Below are positions 36,473 through 45,247 of a DNA stretch of 64,000 nucleotides, piece by piece (the first letter of the stretch is position 1; each line of letters opens with the position of its first letter). Both the position numbers and the translations under genes were made by a program. Source of the DNA: JAZBPO01 sp963691775. GTDB lineage: Bacteria > Pseudomonadota > Gammaproteobacteria > Pseudomonadales > Azotimanducaceae. The stretch lies in assembly GCA_963691775.1 (NCBI GenBank), contig OY829369.1:1426001-1490000 (forward strand), in the 5' to 3' direction. The notes beneath the pieces are model-generated. The model was not told where the DNA came from and searched no databases. It saw nothing but the letters and a program-made list of their open reading frames with translations.

Positions 36473-37660
36473 CTAGCCCCCTTGATCGTCAAACGAGCCG
36501 GGCTTGAGGTGACCCGACATATGGACATTAGACCCTTGGTACCGCACCTGCGGGTACCATGAAGAATACGTTTCGGATCTCCCACCATAGGTCACCCTAA
36601 CACTGAATTCATCGAGCTTAAGGCTCTGATAAAAAACTGATATAGGAAATTTCTCAAAATACTCCTCACACGGCCCCTTATCATCGAAGGGGTCAACAAC
36701 AAATTCGCAATCTGACTCCGCCCCCTCAGCTGCCAAAAGATAATTCATGATAGCCAAATTAGAATCATAGCCGCCCGGCTTAGGAACTATAAATAATTCT
36801 ATTTCTTCAGACTTATTCAACAAAGAATTGAACGGGAACTCCGAGTTGATTTCAAAATGAATATCTGAAGGATCCACCCGCCATTTGCTTTCGCTCACAA
36901 AATACGAAAACCCCCCGGCCAGCTTAGGGACCCCAGCTACACCATGCTCTACCGGTTCAACTCCTTCCCAAGAGCCTAGATCGTCTTTGTAAACAGATGA
37001 AGACCTAAGGATGTCATACTCGCCGTGATTTATGTCATTAGAGCCCCCGGCGGGACAGTTCGTACAGGTCCCTCCACGGGAGAAATTGTTCTGCCCTTGC
37101 GAAGAGACCCAAACTCTTCCACCCACCGCTTGGTCGTAGAAGAGGCAATCTTCGTAATCACCGTTAAATGGCGTGAGATCCCAATCAACCACCAAGTCAT
37201 CAAGAAAATTACCCTCGCGGATCGAGGACGGACACAGGTGCGTGTGCAAGGTATCCAGCCACAGCTCCCAGCCCGCGCCAGACCTCAGAACTATATTAAA
37301 ACTGCTTATATTTGTATACTTCGTTTCACTCACTTCGACTTCGATATTTTTCGGGAGCAAGGGGTGTAGCGCAAAAAAGATAAGCTCCTTGTGATATCGA
37401 TCTGCCCGGCTTTCAGCATCCTCCAGCTTTTGTCTATTATCATCAAGAGCCGAACCCAAACTCGATATCTTTGCATCTCTATCGTAAATCTCCTGAACAG
37501 CCGATTTACCTTGAAAATATTCCACCACACCAAGAGTCAAGGCAAGGAAAAAGACCACCACCCCATTGAAAGTGATCCTGCGAAGCTTGGAGTCATATGT
37601 ATTCCCGAATATCCCAATAATAACGAGCAGCGTGGCAACTATTATCTTGATCAAGCTCAT
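36473..37660 (-). CDS. AT-rich orphan membrane protein with extracytoplasmic domain
   Basis: Read from the ATG at 37660 (MSLIKIIVATLL), because the 43 residues encoded upstream look non-natural and GC-rich. The roughly 395-residue product has two hydrophobic helices (about 3-20 and 29-49), a coiled-coil-like stretch (about 55-90) and a large soluble domain with several Cys (HLCPSS, GTCTNCPAGG, SDCEFV, GPCEEYF). No family is recognised. Its DNA is visibly much more AT-rich than the surroundings, which points to recent horizontal acquisition. It lies between repeats and RAYT fragments with no partner gene. Confidence 0.6.
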   Translation of the reverse strand: MSLIKIIVATLLVIIGIFGNTYDSKLRRITFNGVVVFFLALTLGVVEYFQGKSAVQEIYDRDAKISSLGSALDDNRQKLEDAESRADRYHKELIFFALHPLLPKNIEVEVSETKYTNISSFNIVLRSGAGWELWLDTLHTHLCPSSIREGNFLDDLVVDWDLTPFNGDYEDCLFYDQAVGGRVWVSSQGQNNFSRGGTCTNCPAGGSNDINHGEYDILRSSSVYKDDLGSWEGVEPVEHGVAGVPKLAGGFSYFVSESKWRVDPSDIHFEINSEFPFNSLLNKSEEIELFIVPKPGGYDSNLAIMNYLLAAEGAESDCEFVVDPFDDKGPCEEYFEKFPISVFYQSLKLDEFSVRVTYGGRSETYSSWYPQVRYQGSNVHMSGHLKPGSFDDQGG

Positions 37661-38008
37661 AGCTAGGGTAACCTTGTCCGTAAAAGGCTTTCCGGGGGCG
37701 GCGGGCTGCAGCCTGCACGTACGCGTGAGCGCACTGAACGCCACGCGCCACTTATGAGCTGGGATGCTAGCCGGATCGTGATGGGCCACTGTCGGGCGAG
37801 TGGCGCTATGCCAGTCGAGCCGTTCGTTCTAACACTCTGCCAAGCCTACGGGCCTAGCAACGTTACGCTTCTTGTAGCGCCATACTAGGCAAGTAGCCAG
37901 CCGCAAAAAGAAACAAGCGCTTTGACTCCAATGCTGCCGGTAGTTTCCTCCGCACCAACGAGAGCCTAGCCACGGCCCACTGGCCTCGTGCAGCAGCATC
38001 ATCTGCGA
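37661..38008. other. Gap with RAYT 5' flank
   Basis: No gene is supported. The last hundred bases resemble the DNA upstream of the RAYT-type copy at 35247 (shared CAGCAGCATCATCTGCG), so this is the flank of a transposase fragment. Confidence 0.5.
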
Positions 38009-38230
38009 ATGGGCTATCCGCGCGCGTTCATCGTCGATCCAGAGGAGCCGGGCTTCTATCACTGCATTAGCCCCTGCATTCGTCGCGCCGGGCTTTGCGG
38101 CGACAACCCACTCTCGGGACGAAACTTCGACCACCGGCGCGCCTGGATCGAACACCGCCTGATCTCGCTCGCAGACAGCTTCGCCGTCGGGCTCTTCGCG
38201 TGGGCAGTCATGAGCAACCACTCCCACTGG
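38009..38230 (+). pseudogene. RAYT-type transposase, N-terminal fragment
   Basis: This is about 74 codons of the same transposase family as 35247-36200, including DPEEPGFYHC, SGRNFDHRRAW and AVMSNHSHW. It breaks directly after the HUH-like motif, at the point where a GCTCGCCGGACACCCA repeat begins. The catalytic tyrosine half is absent. It confirms that codon 12 of the longer copy should be a sense codon. Confidence 0.75.
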
Positions 38231-38416
38231 CGCTCGCCGGACACCCACCTCAATAACCCCGTGAGATCAGAGCCTTGCGCCTTCACTCCGGATGGGTGTC
38301 CAAGGTGTTTCTTGTAAGGGCGCGTCGGCCGATGGCCGGCGCGCCCGAGTGAGCCCAGCCTAAGGTGTTCGCGCCTATCAACTGCGCGTTCGGCGGGGTG
38401 GGTATCCAAGGTGAAT
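38231..38416. repeat. GGACACCCA and GGTGTCCAAGG repeats
   Basis: One GGACACCCA (about 38239) and, in opposite sense, GGATGGGTGTCCAAGG (about 38290) and GGGTATCCAAGG (about 38399) lie within 170 bp. They could pair as an inverted set. No gene lies here. Confidence 0.6.
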
Positions 38417-38728
38417 CTAACTATGGAAGAACGTGTTCCCGACCAAGATCGTTACCAAGAGGACGCCCGCTACAACGGCCACGATCCCAAAGAAGAAATC
38501 TACGGCTTTAAGAAAGGCGCTGCGGTCCTTCGCCCGACCGCTCACCACTGCGTATACCTCCGGCACGCCAGAGCCTAGGCAGTAAGTGGCCACAATCACT
38601 ACCCAGGTCTTCGGGAGTTCGCCTTCCACATAGTCAATCCAGCCGAGATAGAGCACGTACGGAAGCAGAGTGACGCCGAACAGCAGCCTCGACCACAGTG
38701 GAATCTCAGACTCTTGGCTTGCCTTCAT
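38417..38728 (-). CDS. Small membrane protein, unknown
   Basis: The 103-residue protein has three hydrophobic segments (about 13-30, 41-60 and 76-99) and ends in a short polar tail. No family motif is recognised. It has a plausible ATG start. It stands alone among repeats, so its status as a functional gene is moderately supported. Confidence 0.5.
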   Translation of the reverse strand: MKASQESEIPLWSRLLFGVTLLPYVLYLGWIDYVEGELPKTWVVIVATYCLGSGVPEVYAVVSGRAKDRSAFLKAVDFFFGIVAVVAGVLLVTILVGNTFFHS

Positions 38729-38841
38729 CCGGGTAGTCTAGTCAGCTTTAGACGATCATACGAAGCTTGGGCACTCATTCTGCTCAGAAGCATACGTCTC
38801 TGATTCCATTCACTTATCCGGTTGGCTGTCCAACGCTGACG

Positions 38842-39008
38842 CTCCGGCGGGTACTGCGGTCGAAAAGCCGCAATCCCACTTCACTTTCGAGATCCGCGAT
38901 GCGCCGGGAGACGGTGGAATTGGTAATGCCCAGATTCTCAGCAGCCCCGCGAAAGCTCTTCTCCCGCGCCACTTCCACGAAAATCTGCATGTTCCGGAAA
39001 ACGTCCAT
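38842..39008 (-). pseudogene. LysR regulator, 5' fragment (empty IS3 site)
   Basis: The first 55 codons match the LysR gene at 32918-33799 (helix-turn-helix included), then break at a GGTACTGCGG point next to a GGCTGTCCAACGC string. Upstream, 39009-39105 matches the LysR 5' flank on both sides of the IS3 element but lacks the element: GCGC occurs once (about 39030), followed by CACTTAGTATAGGG. It is a natural record of the uninterrupted site. Confidence 0.8.
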
Positions 39009-39227
39009 TGGGCTTTTCCTGGCGACCGCGCCACTTAGTATAGGGTTGGAACCTGCTCCGCAATCGAGCCCCCATGCAGGGGCGAGATCGACGCAAGACC
39101 CCTAAACGCGACCGATGGACACCCCTTCGGCAAGCAATTTCCTGCACCACAGGCTCAGAAAAGCCGAACTCGCCCTACGCCCGCCCAACACCGATCCTCC
39201 GCGTCCACCTGATCGGAGGCCGCACCC

Positions 39228-39614
39228 ATGCGCATTCACGGCGATCGCCTGTCGGGCAACTGTCACAAGGTTCTACTCACGGCCGAATTGCTCGGTCTCG
39301 ACTACGAGTGTTTACCGCTCGATGTAGTTGCGGGCGACACGCAGCGACCTGCGTTCCTGGCGAAGAACCCGATCGGGAAGATGCCGCTGCTCGAGCTCGA
39401 CGACGGGCGCTGCCTATCCGAGTCGAACGCCATCGTGACCTTCCTCGCCGAAGGCTCCGCGCTCATGCCGACCGACGCCTTCGCCCGCGCGAAGGTGCAG
39501 CAGTGGCAGTTCTTCGAGCAGTACAGCCACGAACCCTTCATCGCGGTTGCGCGCTTCATCAAGCGCTACCTCGGCATGCCGGAAGCGCGGCGCGCGCAGT
39601 TCGAAGGAAAGCAG
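39228..39614 (+). pseudogene. Glutathione S-transferase, truncated copy
   Basis: About 129 codons are highly similar to the intact GST gene at 43441-44043, including the leader region from about 39190. The frame diverges after FEGKQ, where repeat DNA bearing GTGGACACCC and GTGGACATACATGG begins; the chimeric frame ends near 39713. The C-terminal helical domain is lost, so the product would be non-functional. The break point lies directly next to the 3' region of the IS110-type element. Confidence 0.8.
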
Positions 39615-39654
39615 GTAAGTGACTTCGGGACTTCGTGGACACCCATTCTGACTT

Positions 39655-39961
39655 CGTGGACATACATGGACGCCCCCGCTGCGACAAGCCGAGCGAATCC
39701 GCCCAGCTGCTGACAGCCGGAAGTGCTCTTGTTCCACTGCCCCGTGTCCTGATCGAGTGGAAAGACGGTCGTGCTGACATACATCCGGCTTTCTGATGAA
39801 GGCGCCTGTCTCGGTCCTTCGAGCCCATATGGGAGCCGCACCTGACTGTCTGAAACACCCACTCGGCCTGCTTCGGGCCATGTCCACGGCAAGACTTCGT
39901 CAGGCGCGGGTAACCGCAGCAATTCGCATCGACAGGACGGGAAGTGAAGTGGTTACGAGGC
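39655..39961 (-). repeat. IS110-type 3' region, possible guide-RNA locus
   Basis: 307 bp repeated in inverted orientation at 292-598. It starts with the last two codons and stop of the transposase. In IS1111-group elements the right end encodes the structured bridge RNA; this region would be the place to look. The RNA itself is not demonstrated. Confidence 0.5.
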
Positions 39962-40975
39962 GCTTGCCCGGTAGGGCTTGCCCCGCTGAAGCATGATCCA
40001 GGCGGTGCGCGCGAGCCGCGCCGCCACAGCAACAGCCGCCTTGTTCACCCCAACACGCTCCACGAGCTGCTGCGTCCAACGTCGAAGCGGGTCGTGATGC
40101 CGATGCGCTTTGTAGATGACCGCACGGGCGCCATGCACGAGCTGGCTGCGAAGGTAGCGATCGCCACGCTTGGTGATCTTGCCCTGGAACGATTTGTCGC
40201 CCGACGCGTACTGGCTCGGCGTCAGGCCCAGCCATACGGCGAAATCACGCGGATGCTCGAACTGATCGCCCCTGCCGATGGCGGAGACGATCGCCGTGGC
40301 GTTGACGGGCCCGATGCCTGGCATCGTGAGCAGCAATTTGCACAGCGGATGCGAGGTGGCGAGCGCGTGCATCTGCTTCTCGAGCTGGCCGAGCCGATCG
40401 GAGCGCGTCCGGAACTCCGCATCGATCTCGACGATCTGTGTGCGCATGAAGGGCGTGAGGTGTTTGCCAGCGTCGCCCTGCAGCTCGACCATGGTGCGTC
40501 GAAACGACGGGATGCCCTGAGGCATCACGACGCCGTAGTCGCTGAGTACGCCGCGGGTCTGGTTCATCAGCTGGATACGCTGGCGCACCAGACGCATTCG
40601 GATCCGATGCAGGGCCTGCATGTCCTGCTGCGCGAGTGACTTCACCGGCACGCAGCGCAGATTCGGGCGCTGCGATGCTTCGGCGATCGCTAGCGCATCA
40701 TTGGCGTCGTTCTTGTTGCCACGCACGAACGGCTTCACGTGTTGTGCGGGCACCAGGCGCACGTCGTGCCCCATGGCAGCGAACTCGCGAGCCCAATAGT
40801 GGCTCGAGTAGCAGGCTTCCATTGCGACGATGCTGGGCGGCTGCTTTGCGAGGGTCTGTAGCAGTCGCCCGCGCTGAACCGGTTCGTTTCGAGTGACCTT
40901 GCGGTGCGCATCGAGCTCGCAGAGCTGGAAGACGTTCTTTGCGACGTCGATGGCAATCAACTTAGGCTGTTCCAT
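39953..40975 (-). CDS. IS110-family transposase
   Basis: The 340-residue transposase has the N-terminal RuvC-like DEDD domain (AIDVAKNVFQ, AMEACYSSHYW, NKNDANDALAI) and the C-terminal transposase_20 domain (MPGIGPVNATAIVSAIG and KRGDRYLRSQLVHGAR). Wording such as HYWAREFAAMGHDVR and QRPNLRCVPVKS is close to the IS1111 branch. The frame is intact from the ATG at 40975. Such enzymes insert at short specific targets chosen by an element-encoded RNA and frequently hit repeats, which fits the GTCCACG motifs at its 3' side. Confidence 0.9.
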   Translation of the reverse strand: MEQPKLIAIDVAKNVFQLCELDAHRKVTRNEPVQRGRLLQTLAKQPPSIVAMEACYSSHYWAREFAAMGHDVRLVPAQHVKPFVRGNKNDANDALAIAEASQRPNLRCVPVKSLAQQDMQALHRIRMRLVRQRIQLMNQTRGVLSDYGVVMPQGIPSFRRTMVELQGDAGKHLTPFMRTQIVEIDAEFRTRSDRLGQLEKQMHALATSHPLCKLLLTMPGIGPVNATAIVSAIGRGDQFEHPRDFAVWLGLTPSQYASGDKSFQGKITKRGDRYLRSQLVHGARAVIYKAHRHHDPLRRWTQQLVERVGVNKAAVAVAARLARTAWIMLQRGKPYRASAS

Positions 40976-41180
40976 GGGATGGCGTCCTCTCTGGGCTGAA
41001 GTTCAGCTTCAGCTGAGTACACCTTCCGCCCTGGCGCAGCAGACTTTCGAGCCCGCTGAACGCCGTAGGGAGGGGGCGTCCATCCCATCACCCATTCCAG
41101 AATGCATCGTGGGTCGTGTTCTGGTGCCGATAGGCTGGGGGGCCACAAAGGTTTGGCCGCTCAGAGCCTGCGCGTGTCCT

Positions 41181-41392
41181 TCAGGACCCAGGGCGATACT
41201 GGACCTGCGCGAAGCACAGGTTCTCGCCCGTGCAGGGGGCAAGCATGGCCCCGAAGGGCACGCGTTGCCGCGAGACCTCCTTGTTCGCGAAAGCATCGCG
41301 ATAACTATGCAGTGCAGCGCCGTAAGCGAAGGTGAGCAAGTGCGTGTAATCGCCCGGGGTGTGGCGTATGCCGGGACCGGCATACACCACGC
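41181..41392 (-). pseudogene. Fragment of the neighbouring secreted protein
   Basis: About 70 codons match the C-terminal end of the gene at 41860-42642: SVVY, the stretch AALHSYRDAFAN and TGEN are shared, down to the RPG plus stop end. It has diverged considerably and lacks the N-terminal two thirds. It probably arose from an old tandem duplication that now encloses the small gene at 41393. Confidence 0.65.
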
Positions 41393-41764
41393 TCAATCCG
41401 CACTCTCCAGTTCCCAATAGCGAAGCTTTACTTCCTTCGCGAGTATGTCCACGTCCCATATCACGAAGTTAACCGCGCCGTTATTCACGGCATCAGTAAA
41501 GTAGATCATCAGCGACGACCCCCGGCGCACAAACGTTCCGCAATGAGGCGTCGTAATGAATGTGTCGTCGGAAAGAAATGTACGCGCCTCCCCCCGTGTC
41601 ACCCCTCGGGTACGCGCTTGATCAACAGACGTCAACGCATGAGTAGCAAAGACAGAACCATAGCCATCAACGTGACCCTCGAAATCAAGGGTCGTTTCAT
41701 CCGACGCTACGGAAATGCGCGTGATTTCAAGAGTTCCGGTACCAGTCGGTTCACCGAGATTCAT
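41393..41764 (-). CDS. Small protein of unknown function
   Basis: Start at the ATG at 41764, preceded by AGGAGAAATCA; an upstream in-frame start would add 26 unlikely residues. The 123-residue product appears beta-rich, with a central PHCGTFV segment, and has no signal peptide. It might be a small beta-barrel protein, but no family can be named. It is enclosed between the secreted-protein gene (41860) and a fragment of the same. Confidence 0.5.
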   Translation of the reverse strand: MNLGEPTGTGTLEITRISVASDETTLDFEGHVDGYGSVFATHALTSVDQARTRGVTRGEARTFLSDDTFITTPHCGTFVRRGSSLMIYFTDAVNNGAVNFVIWDVDILAKEVKLRYWELESAD

Positions 41765-41859
41765 TGATTTCTCCTGGCCTGTTGGTATCAGAATTAGGGG
41801 CCGAAATAGACAAAGGGAGGGGGAGGCGCGATAGCACGGCAAGGGCCTGCGCGTGTCCT

Positions 41860-42642
41860 TCAGGCCCCGGGGCGATTGAGGACCTGCGCAAAGTACACGT
41901 TCTCGCCTGTGCAGGAGGCAAGCGTGGACTCGTAGGATTCGCGTTGCCGCCAGCCCTCGTTGTTCGCGAAAGCATCGCGATAGCTATGCAACGCAGCGCT
42001 GTTGGCGAAGCTGAGCAGATGCATGAATTCGCCCGGGGCGTTGCGCATACCGAGCCCGGGGTACACCACGCTCCATGCGCTTACGGGCGAATCTTCACTG
42101 CGGTTCGCCACGATTTCGCTGTGTGCGGCGGTCGTCTGGTCATAGCTCACGCCAGCGTGGCGAGTGCACCAGTCCATGGAGACAACGCGCGTGTCCTGCG
42201 CAGAAATCTCATCGTCCACGAACATCGTGAACAACTGATTCATGGTTACGCGGCAATCTGCGATTTCCTGCCAAGCCGCATTCAGTGCTTGCCCTCGCTC
42301 CGTTCCGAGCCACGCGTCCCAGCCCGCGCCACTGATCTCGAAGGGGGCTGCAATCATCTCGATCCAATCGAAGCCGGGCTGGCCCTCTGGTGAGCTTGCG
42401 AACATTGGCGTCAGACGGATTACAAAAGCGTCTGCACCGACTTCTTTCGACCATGCGACATAATCGCTGATGCTGGCTTCGTATTCCGCCATGGTCCTAC
42501 CCGGTTTAAGCGAGCACAGCTGCATTTGCAGCGAATTGCCTTTGCTTAAATCCATCCCTACGACCTTCTGCGCATTTGCGCTGGGGGGCAGCGCAACACA
42601 CAGGATCGTAGCTAGGGACAACATTAAAGCTAGACGGATCAT
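41860..42642 (-). CDS. Secreted protein of unknown function
   Basis: Start at the ATG at 42642, with AAGGAG 7 bp upstream; a longer frame to 42867 lacks support. The 260-residue product has a signal peptide (about 1-24, ending ANA) and two related halves that each look like a ferredoxin-like (dimeric alpha-beta-barrel-type) module, with GMDLSKGNSL at the start and LHSYRDAFANN near the end. Function is unknown. A degenerate copy of its last third lies at 41181. Confidence 0.6.
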   Translation of the reverse strand: MIRLALMLSLATILCVALPPSANAQKVVGMDLSKGNSLQMQLCSLKPGRTMAEYEASISDYVAWSKEVGADAFVIRLTPMFASSPEGQPGFDWIEMIAAPFEISGAGWDAWLGTERGQALNAAWQEIADCRVTMNQLFTMFVDDEISAQDTRVVSMDWCTRHAGVSYDQTTAAHSEIVANRSEDSPVSAWSVVYPGLGMRNAPGEFMHLLSFANSAALHSYRDAFANNEGWRQRESYESTLASCTGENVYFAQVLNRPGA

Positions 42643-43141
42643 CAGCAGTCTCCTTCTGCTATGAGTGCGTTTCGAAGTCTCGTAATGTTGATCAATGTTT
42701 CTTGTAGCGCGTGAGGGTTGGCCCGCCACGGGCGAAGTGTCTGCCCTGAGGTACAGCCACCTTGCTACGGATGTAGCGTTACACCGTTTCGATTTCTGAG
42801 CTGTTAAGGACCGTAAGTTTGGCCTCGAGCCTCGATCGGCTTGCGCAATGGTGCGCACAACCCCCAACGTCTTCCGGATTGGGTATTGCGGTGTACGGCA
42901 CTTTCGAAACTCGATGACCGAGGGGCACTCTGCCTTGATCCAGCGCGCACAACCGTTCGAACCGGAACCAAAACCGGAATTTCACGAGCTCTGCGGTCTC
43001 TCACCCTAAGACCTGGGTTAAATCGGAGTCTTGCGTTTCGGGAGACGCAGGGTATTCACGAGGACTTAGGCAGGGACTGAGCCTCTACGGGGAAAGCTCA
43101 GCAGCCCAGGCTGGGCCTTGAAGTTACTCCGGCCCGCGCAG
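42643..43141. other. Intergenic gap, no gene seen
   Basis: I see no gene and no repeat of the dispersed family. The promoter of the secreted-protein gene should lie in the first 200 bp. A short imperfect palindrome around 42960-42980 (CCGGAACCAAAACCGG) is the only notable structure. Confidence 0.4.
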
Positions 43142-43270
43142 CTACCCTGCGCACCCTTCGCCTAGCTCTTCGATCACCTTCGCCTCGTAGGCTCGATTGT
43201 CTTCTTCGAACAGCGTATCGACCCAAAGCCCGTTGACGCCCTTGTGCATGAGGGTCTCGGCGCCGCCATC
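43142..43270 (-). pseudogene. Sulfotransferase C-terminal remnant
   Basis: The frame contains MHKGVNGLWVDTLFEED and ends ELGEGCAG at a TAG (43142). This resembles the conserved C-terminal end of sulfotransferases (K/RKG...G.W...L). No start codon or upstream domain remains. It is unrelated in position to the intact sulfotransferase at 29464. Confidence 0.4.
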
Positions 43271-43440
43271 CTCTAAGGCGCCGCCTAGCGGCACGCTTTT
43301 TGGTGGCGTTGGCCTTCATGCGACCTCTAGGCACCCGCCGAGTAAGCAGTTTCCTGCGCCGTGGACCGCTACCCGCCGACCTTGCCCCGCCGCCTCCCCA
43401 CCACCGATCCTCCGCGTCCACCTGATCGGAGGCTGCACCC

Positions 43441-44043
43441 ATGCGCATTCACGGCGATCGCCTGTCCGGCAACTGCTACAAGGTTCTGCTCACGGCCGAA
43501 TTGCTCGATCTCGACTACGAGTGGGTACCCCTCGACGTCGTCGCGGGAGACACGCAGCAACCTGCGTTCCTGGCGAAGAATCCGGTCGGGAAGATGCCGC
43601 TGCTCGAGCTCGACGACAGTCGCTGCCTGTCCGAGTCGAACGCCATCGTGAACTTCCTCGCCGAAGGCTCAGCGCTCATGCCGACCGACGCCTTCGCCCG
43701 CGCGAAGGTGCAGCAGTGGCAGTTCTACGAGCAGTACAGCCACGAACCCTTCATCGCGGTCGCGCGCTTCATCAAGCGCTACCTCGGCATGCCGGAAGCG
43801 CGGCGCGCGGAGTTCGAAGGCAAGCAGGCGGGGGGCCACAGGGCGCTCGCGGTCATGGAAAGCGCGCTGTCGGCTTCGCCGTTTCTCATCGGCAATGCGG
43901 CCACGGCCGCCGATATATCGCTCTTCGGCTACACGCACGTGGCCGACGAAGGCGGCTTCGAACTCTCGGGCTATCCCGCGGTGTCCGCATGGATCGAGCG
44001 CATACGCGCGCTGCCCGGTTTCGTGGCAATGGAACCAAGCTGA
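43441..44043 (+). CDS. Glutathione S-transferase
   Basis: Complete 200-residue GST: N-terminal thioredoxin-like domain with GNCYKVLLTAELL, cis-Pro motif VGKMPLLE (about 50-57) and SESNAIV, and a C-terminal helical domain with ADISLFGYTHVADEGGF. It is likely a cytoplasmic glutathione-dependent detoxification enzyme. The 5' leader (about 43400-43440) is shared with a truncated copy at 39228, which lost its C-terminal domain. A repeat of the GGCACCCGCCGAGTAAGC type lies about 110 bp upstream, so this copy too sits at the edge of the repeat-rich region. Confidence 0.85.
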   Translation: MRIHGDRLSGNCYKVLLTAELLDLDYEWVPLDVVAGDTQQPAFLAKNPVGKMPLLELDDSRCLSESNAIVNFLAEGSALMPTDAFARAKVQQWQFYEQYSHEPFIAVARFIKRYLGMPEARRAEFEGKQAGGHRALAVMESALSASPFLIGNAATAADISLFGYTHVADEGGFELSGYPAVSAWIERIRALPGFVAMEPS

Positions 44044-44203
44044 TCCGCGAGCCCAGGCAGCGCTGGCGAATTTCGCTCCTGCACGGCGAGGACGGCGATT
44101 CGCTCAGCGCGTGCCGCGCGTAAGCCATTGATTCTTTGAAAAGAGAAGCTGGCCCTGCGCTTGCACTGAGGGTAGTACTTCCCCAACAACAGGAACCTGC
44201 TTC

Positions 44204-44710
44204 ATGGATGCAACCACACACAGCCCGTTTCGGGAGCGCCGCCTCTGGGAACGCATCCTCTACATGGTCTTCTGCGCCATCGCGTACAGCGTGGCGGAGT
44301 TCGTGATCGCGCTGATCGCCATCGTGCAGATCGTTGCCGTGGCGCTCTCTGGAGACGTGAACGAGCGCATGCTGCGCCTCGGCCGCAATGTCGGTGCCTA
44401 TGCACGTCAGATCTTCGACTTCGTGACCTTCAACAACGAGACGGTCCCGTTTCCGTTCTCGGACTGGCCGGACGAAGGGCTTTCAGAGGATCGCTGGCAG
44501 CCCGCAGAGAAACCTTCGTCGACCGCTGCGCCGAGCGCACCGGCACCGGCACCGGCGCCGGCACCAGCAACGGGCACATACGAGGCGCCTGCACCTGAAG
44601 CGGCCACCGCGGCCGAAGCCGCGCCTCCGTCCACAGCCTCGGCGGCGTCCGCACCGCCGGCCGCTGAGCCCCCCCCTGCAAGCGACGACGAGCCACCGAA
44701 GTCCGTCTGA
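44204..44710 (+). CDS. DUF4389 membrane protein
   Basis: The 168-residue protein begins with the DUF4389 core: RLWERILYMVFCAIAY, then a membrane helix (about 20-48) and GDVNERMLRLGRNVGAYARQI, followed by a PFPFSDWP segment. The last 70 residues are a low-complexity Ala/Pro-rich tail that continues to the stop. It is expected in the inner membrane; the role of the family is unknown. A strong hairpin terminator follows within 20 bp. Confidence 0.8.
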   Translation: MDATTHSPFRERRLWERILYMVFCAIAYSVAEFVIALIAIVQIVAVALSGDVNERMLRLGRNVGAYARQIFDFVTFNNETVPFPFSDWPDEGLSEDRWQPAEKPSSTAAPSAPAPAPAPAPATGTYEAPAPEAATAAEAAPPSTASAASAPPAAEPPPASDDEPPKSV

Positions 44711-44724
44711 AGCGCACCAACGAA

Positions 44725-44748
44725 AAGGGGCCGCACTTGCGGCCCCTT
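44725..44748. terminator. Bidirectional rho-independent terminator
   Basis: A 10-bp stem (AAGGGGCCGC with GCGGCCCCTT) around a 4-base loop, followed by CCTTTTGCTT on the forward strand and by TTTTCG on the reverse strand. It sits between the converging DUF4389 and YbaN-like genes and can serve both. Confidence 0.8.
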
Positions 44749-44769
44749 CCTTTTGCTTAGCTGTTCCTC

Positions 44770-45129
44770 TCAGCGCGACCCCTCGCGAATCCACCGGCGC
44801 GCGGCCGCCATCATCTCGACCATGCCCAAAGCGAACAGGCTGGCCAGCGTTGTCACCTGCGTGCGCAGCGAAGCTTCCTGAGCGCGCTCCCACTGATGCA
44901 GCGGCCGACGCAAGCGCGGCACGCGCGCTAGGCGGCCACGCAATCGCCTCGAGACGGCGGCGAAACAGAGCGCTGCAACGATCGCGAAGGGCAGTCCCGG
45001 GAAGATCGGCACGATGATGCCGAGCACCGCGAGCATCAGCGCGATCACGCCCACTACGAGCCACAGGACGCGCGCCGCGATAGGCATCTCGCGCGGTTCG
45101 CGGGCGGGTTCCGGAAGATCGATCGACAT
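44770..45129 (-). CDS. YbaN/DUF454 family membrane protein
   Basis: Start at the ATG at 45129 (MSIDLPEP). The 119-residue product has the DUF454 pattern: a first helix pair with VVGVIALMLAVLGIIVPIFP and GLPFAIVAALCFAAVSRR, then a basic loop and a last helix around residues 88-105. It is an inner-membrane protein of unknown function, related to E. coli YbaN. It converges on the DUF4389 gene with a shared terminator. Confidence 0.75.
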   Translation of the reverse strand: MSIDLPEPAREPREMPIAARVLWLVVGVIALMLAVLGIIVPIFPGLPFAIVAALCFAAVSRRLRGRLARVPRLRRPLHQWERAQEASLRTQVTTLASLFALGMVEMMAAARRWIREGSR

Positions 45130-45247
45130 GGTCTGTGCGCCTCGTTCGGCTCTATTCCCTTGCAACGCTGCAAGGTGCGTACCCGGGCTGAAGCCCGGTT
45201 CAGGGAGATACCCCGGTGGAATTCACCAATCTCCAGCCGAACTGACC

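Larger units (their letters stand above)
39655..40975 (-). mobile_element. IS110-family (IS1111-like) element
   Basis: It consists of an intact transposase gene and about 300 bp of downstream non-coding DNA (39655-39952) that is repeated at 292-598 and in part at 27749-27832. Elements of this family lack long terminal repeats, so exact ends cannot be drawn; the left part upstream of the transposase (40976-41150) is unassigned. The IS1111 assignment rests on protein likeness and the long 3' non-coding end. Confidence 0.7.

Noticed and set aside
43098..43448. A 116-codon reverse frame in the GST upstream region
   Set aside because: It is Arg-rich and low complexity. A different frame in the same DNA shows the sulfotransferase-like remnant.
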